Origin: JBNJEA01 sp051745395
GTDB lineage: Bacteria > Desulfobacterota > Desulfobacteria > Desulfobacterales > Desulfosalsimonadaceae
Length of the DNA stretch: 12,297 bases
NCBI GenBank assembly: GCA_051745395.1
Contig: JBNJEA010000093.1
Coordinates: 1 to 12,297, forward strand
Reading direction: 5' to 3'
Shown here: positions 12,124-12,297 of the stretch, piece after piece
Layout of the letters: each line of letters opens with the position of its first letter
How positions within the stretch are numbered: position 1 is the stretch's first letter
The notes under the pieces: generated by a model
What the model was told of the DNA's origin: nothing
The model's input: the letters and a program-made list of their open reading frames with translations, nothing else
Database searches by the model: none
Translations under genes and position numbers: made by a program

Positions 12124-12297
12124 TTACCCGCTGCTTGTGTCAATCTTCATCTGCCCCCCCCCATTGCCGGAAAACAGGAGGTATGTGACAGCCCCGCCAT
12201 AAAGCACCATTATCAGAAAGCCCTCAAATCCGATATTCGCGATTCCCCGTTTTTCCCGTCGCAGCATGCCAAGCAGCAGAATAGCAGTCATGAGGAT
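12124..12297 (-). CDS. C-terminal end of a membrane protein, probably a calcium/sodium antiporter
   Basis: The last 57 residues of a minus-strand gene are visible, entering from the right edge and ending in TAA at 12126-12124. Two hydrophobic stretches, ILMTAILLLGML and FEGFLIMVLYGGAVTYLLF, flank a short basic loop, RREKRGIANIG. This layout (helix, basic loop, then an E-G followed by a last helix) matches the C-terminus of the CaCA/YrbG-type sodium/calcium exchanger family, where the final helix begins with a similar W/F-E-G. The end has a run of three glycines encoded by nine consecutive G bases (12154-12162 as C on the plus strand) and a short polar tail. The family call is inference from a short piece; another polytopic membrane protein is possible. 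Confidence 0.55.
   Translation of the reverse strand: MLMTAILLLGMLRREKRGIANIGFEGFLIMVLYGGAVTYLLFSGNGGGQMKIDTSSG

Noticed and set aside
1..12297. Transposases, phage genes, toxin-antitoxin or defence genes, tRNA or rRNA
   Set aside because: Both strands were read for these and nothing recognisable was found; the coding content is mainly housekeeping.

Overview
The window looks like a chromosomal housekeeping segment from a Gram-negative bacterium, most likely Desulfobacterota (sulfate-reducer type; family or genus not resolvable here). Supporting signs are a BamD-type outer-membrane lipoprotein, a long-form HisG next to a stand-alone HisI, a cysteine-containing L28, one bifunctional Rel/SpoT-type protein, and a prolyl-tRNA synthetase of the archaeal/eukaryotic type. 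The taxonomic assignment is inference from protein style and gene order; no search was run.

Layout. (1) 1-2390, minus strand: hisI-hisG-engB-era, with hisI/hisG overlapping by 4 bases and era running off the left edge. (2) 2391-2703: divergent promoter region holding a candidate hisI promoter and a terminator-like hairpin in the trxA leader. (3) 2704-5187, plus strand: trxA-trxB, a 54-bp near-perfect inverted repeat, bamD, then rpmB with its own candidate promoter and a terminator. (4) 5282-10242, minus strand: ispG-proS-rel, with 169 bp between proS and rel filled almost entirely by two opposed arrays of a 7-base tandem repeat. (5) 10243-10575: divergent region that can fold into a two-domain RNA on the plus strand. 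(6) 10576-11838, plus strand: a 129-aa protein made of two homologous halves, each with a C-Q-L-G motif, and a short QueG-like double [4Fe-4S] protein. (7) 11839-12297: little recognisable until the 3' end of a minus-strand membrane protein that resembles a sodium/calcium antiporter.

How the genes fit together. Most encode core functions: ribosome assembly GTPases (Era, EngB), histidine synthesis, thiol redox (TrxA/TrxB, together a complete NADPH-thioredoxin couple), outer-membrane protein assembly (BamD), a ribosomal protein (L28), the stringent response (Rel), tRNA charging (ProS) and isoprenoid synthesis (IspG).

I see no phage, transposase, CRISPR array, tRNA, rRNA or defence locus. The least explained items are the two inverted-repeat elements in front of bamD and rel, the duplicated CQLG protein with its structured leader, and the short QueG-like protein. 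I do not see an obvious new multi-gene system, and the findings are scored accordingly.
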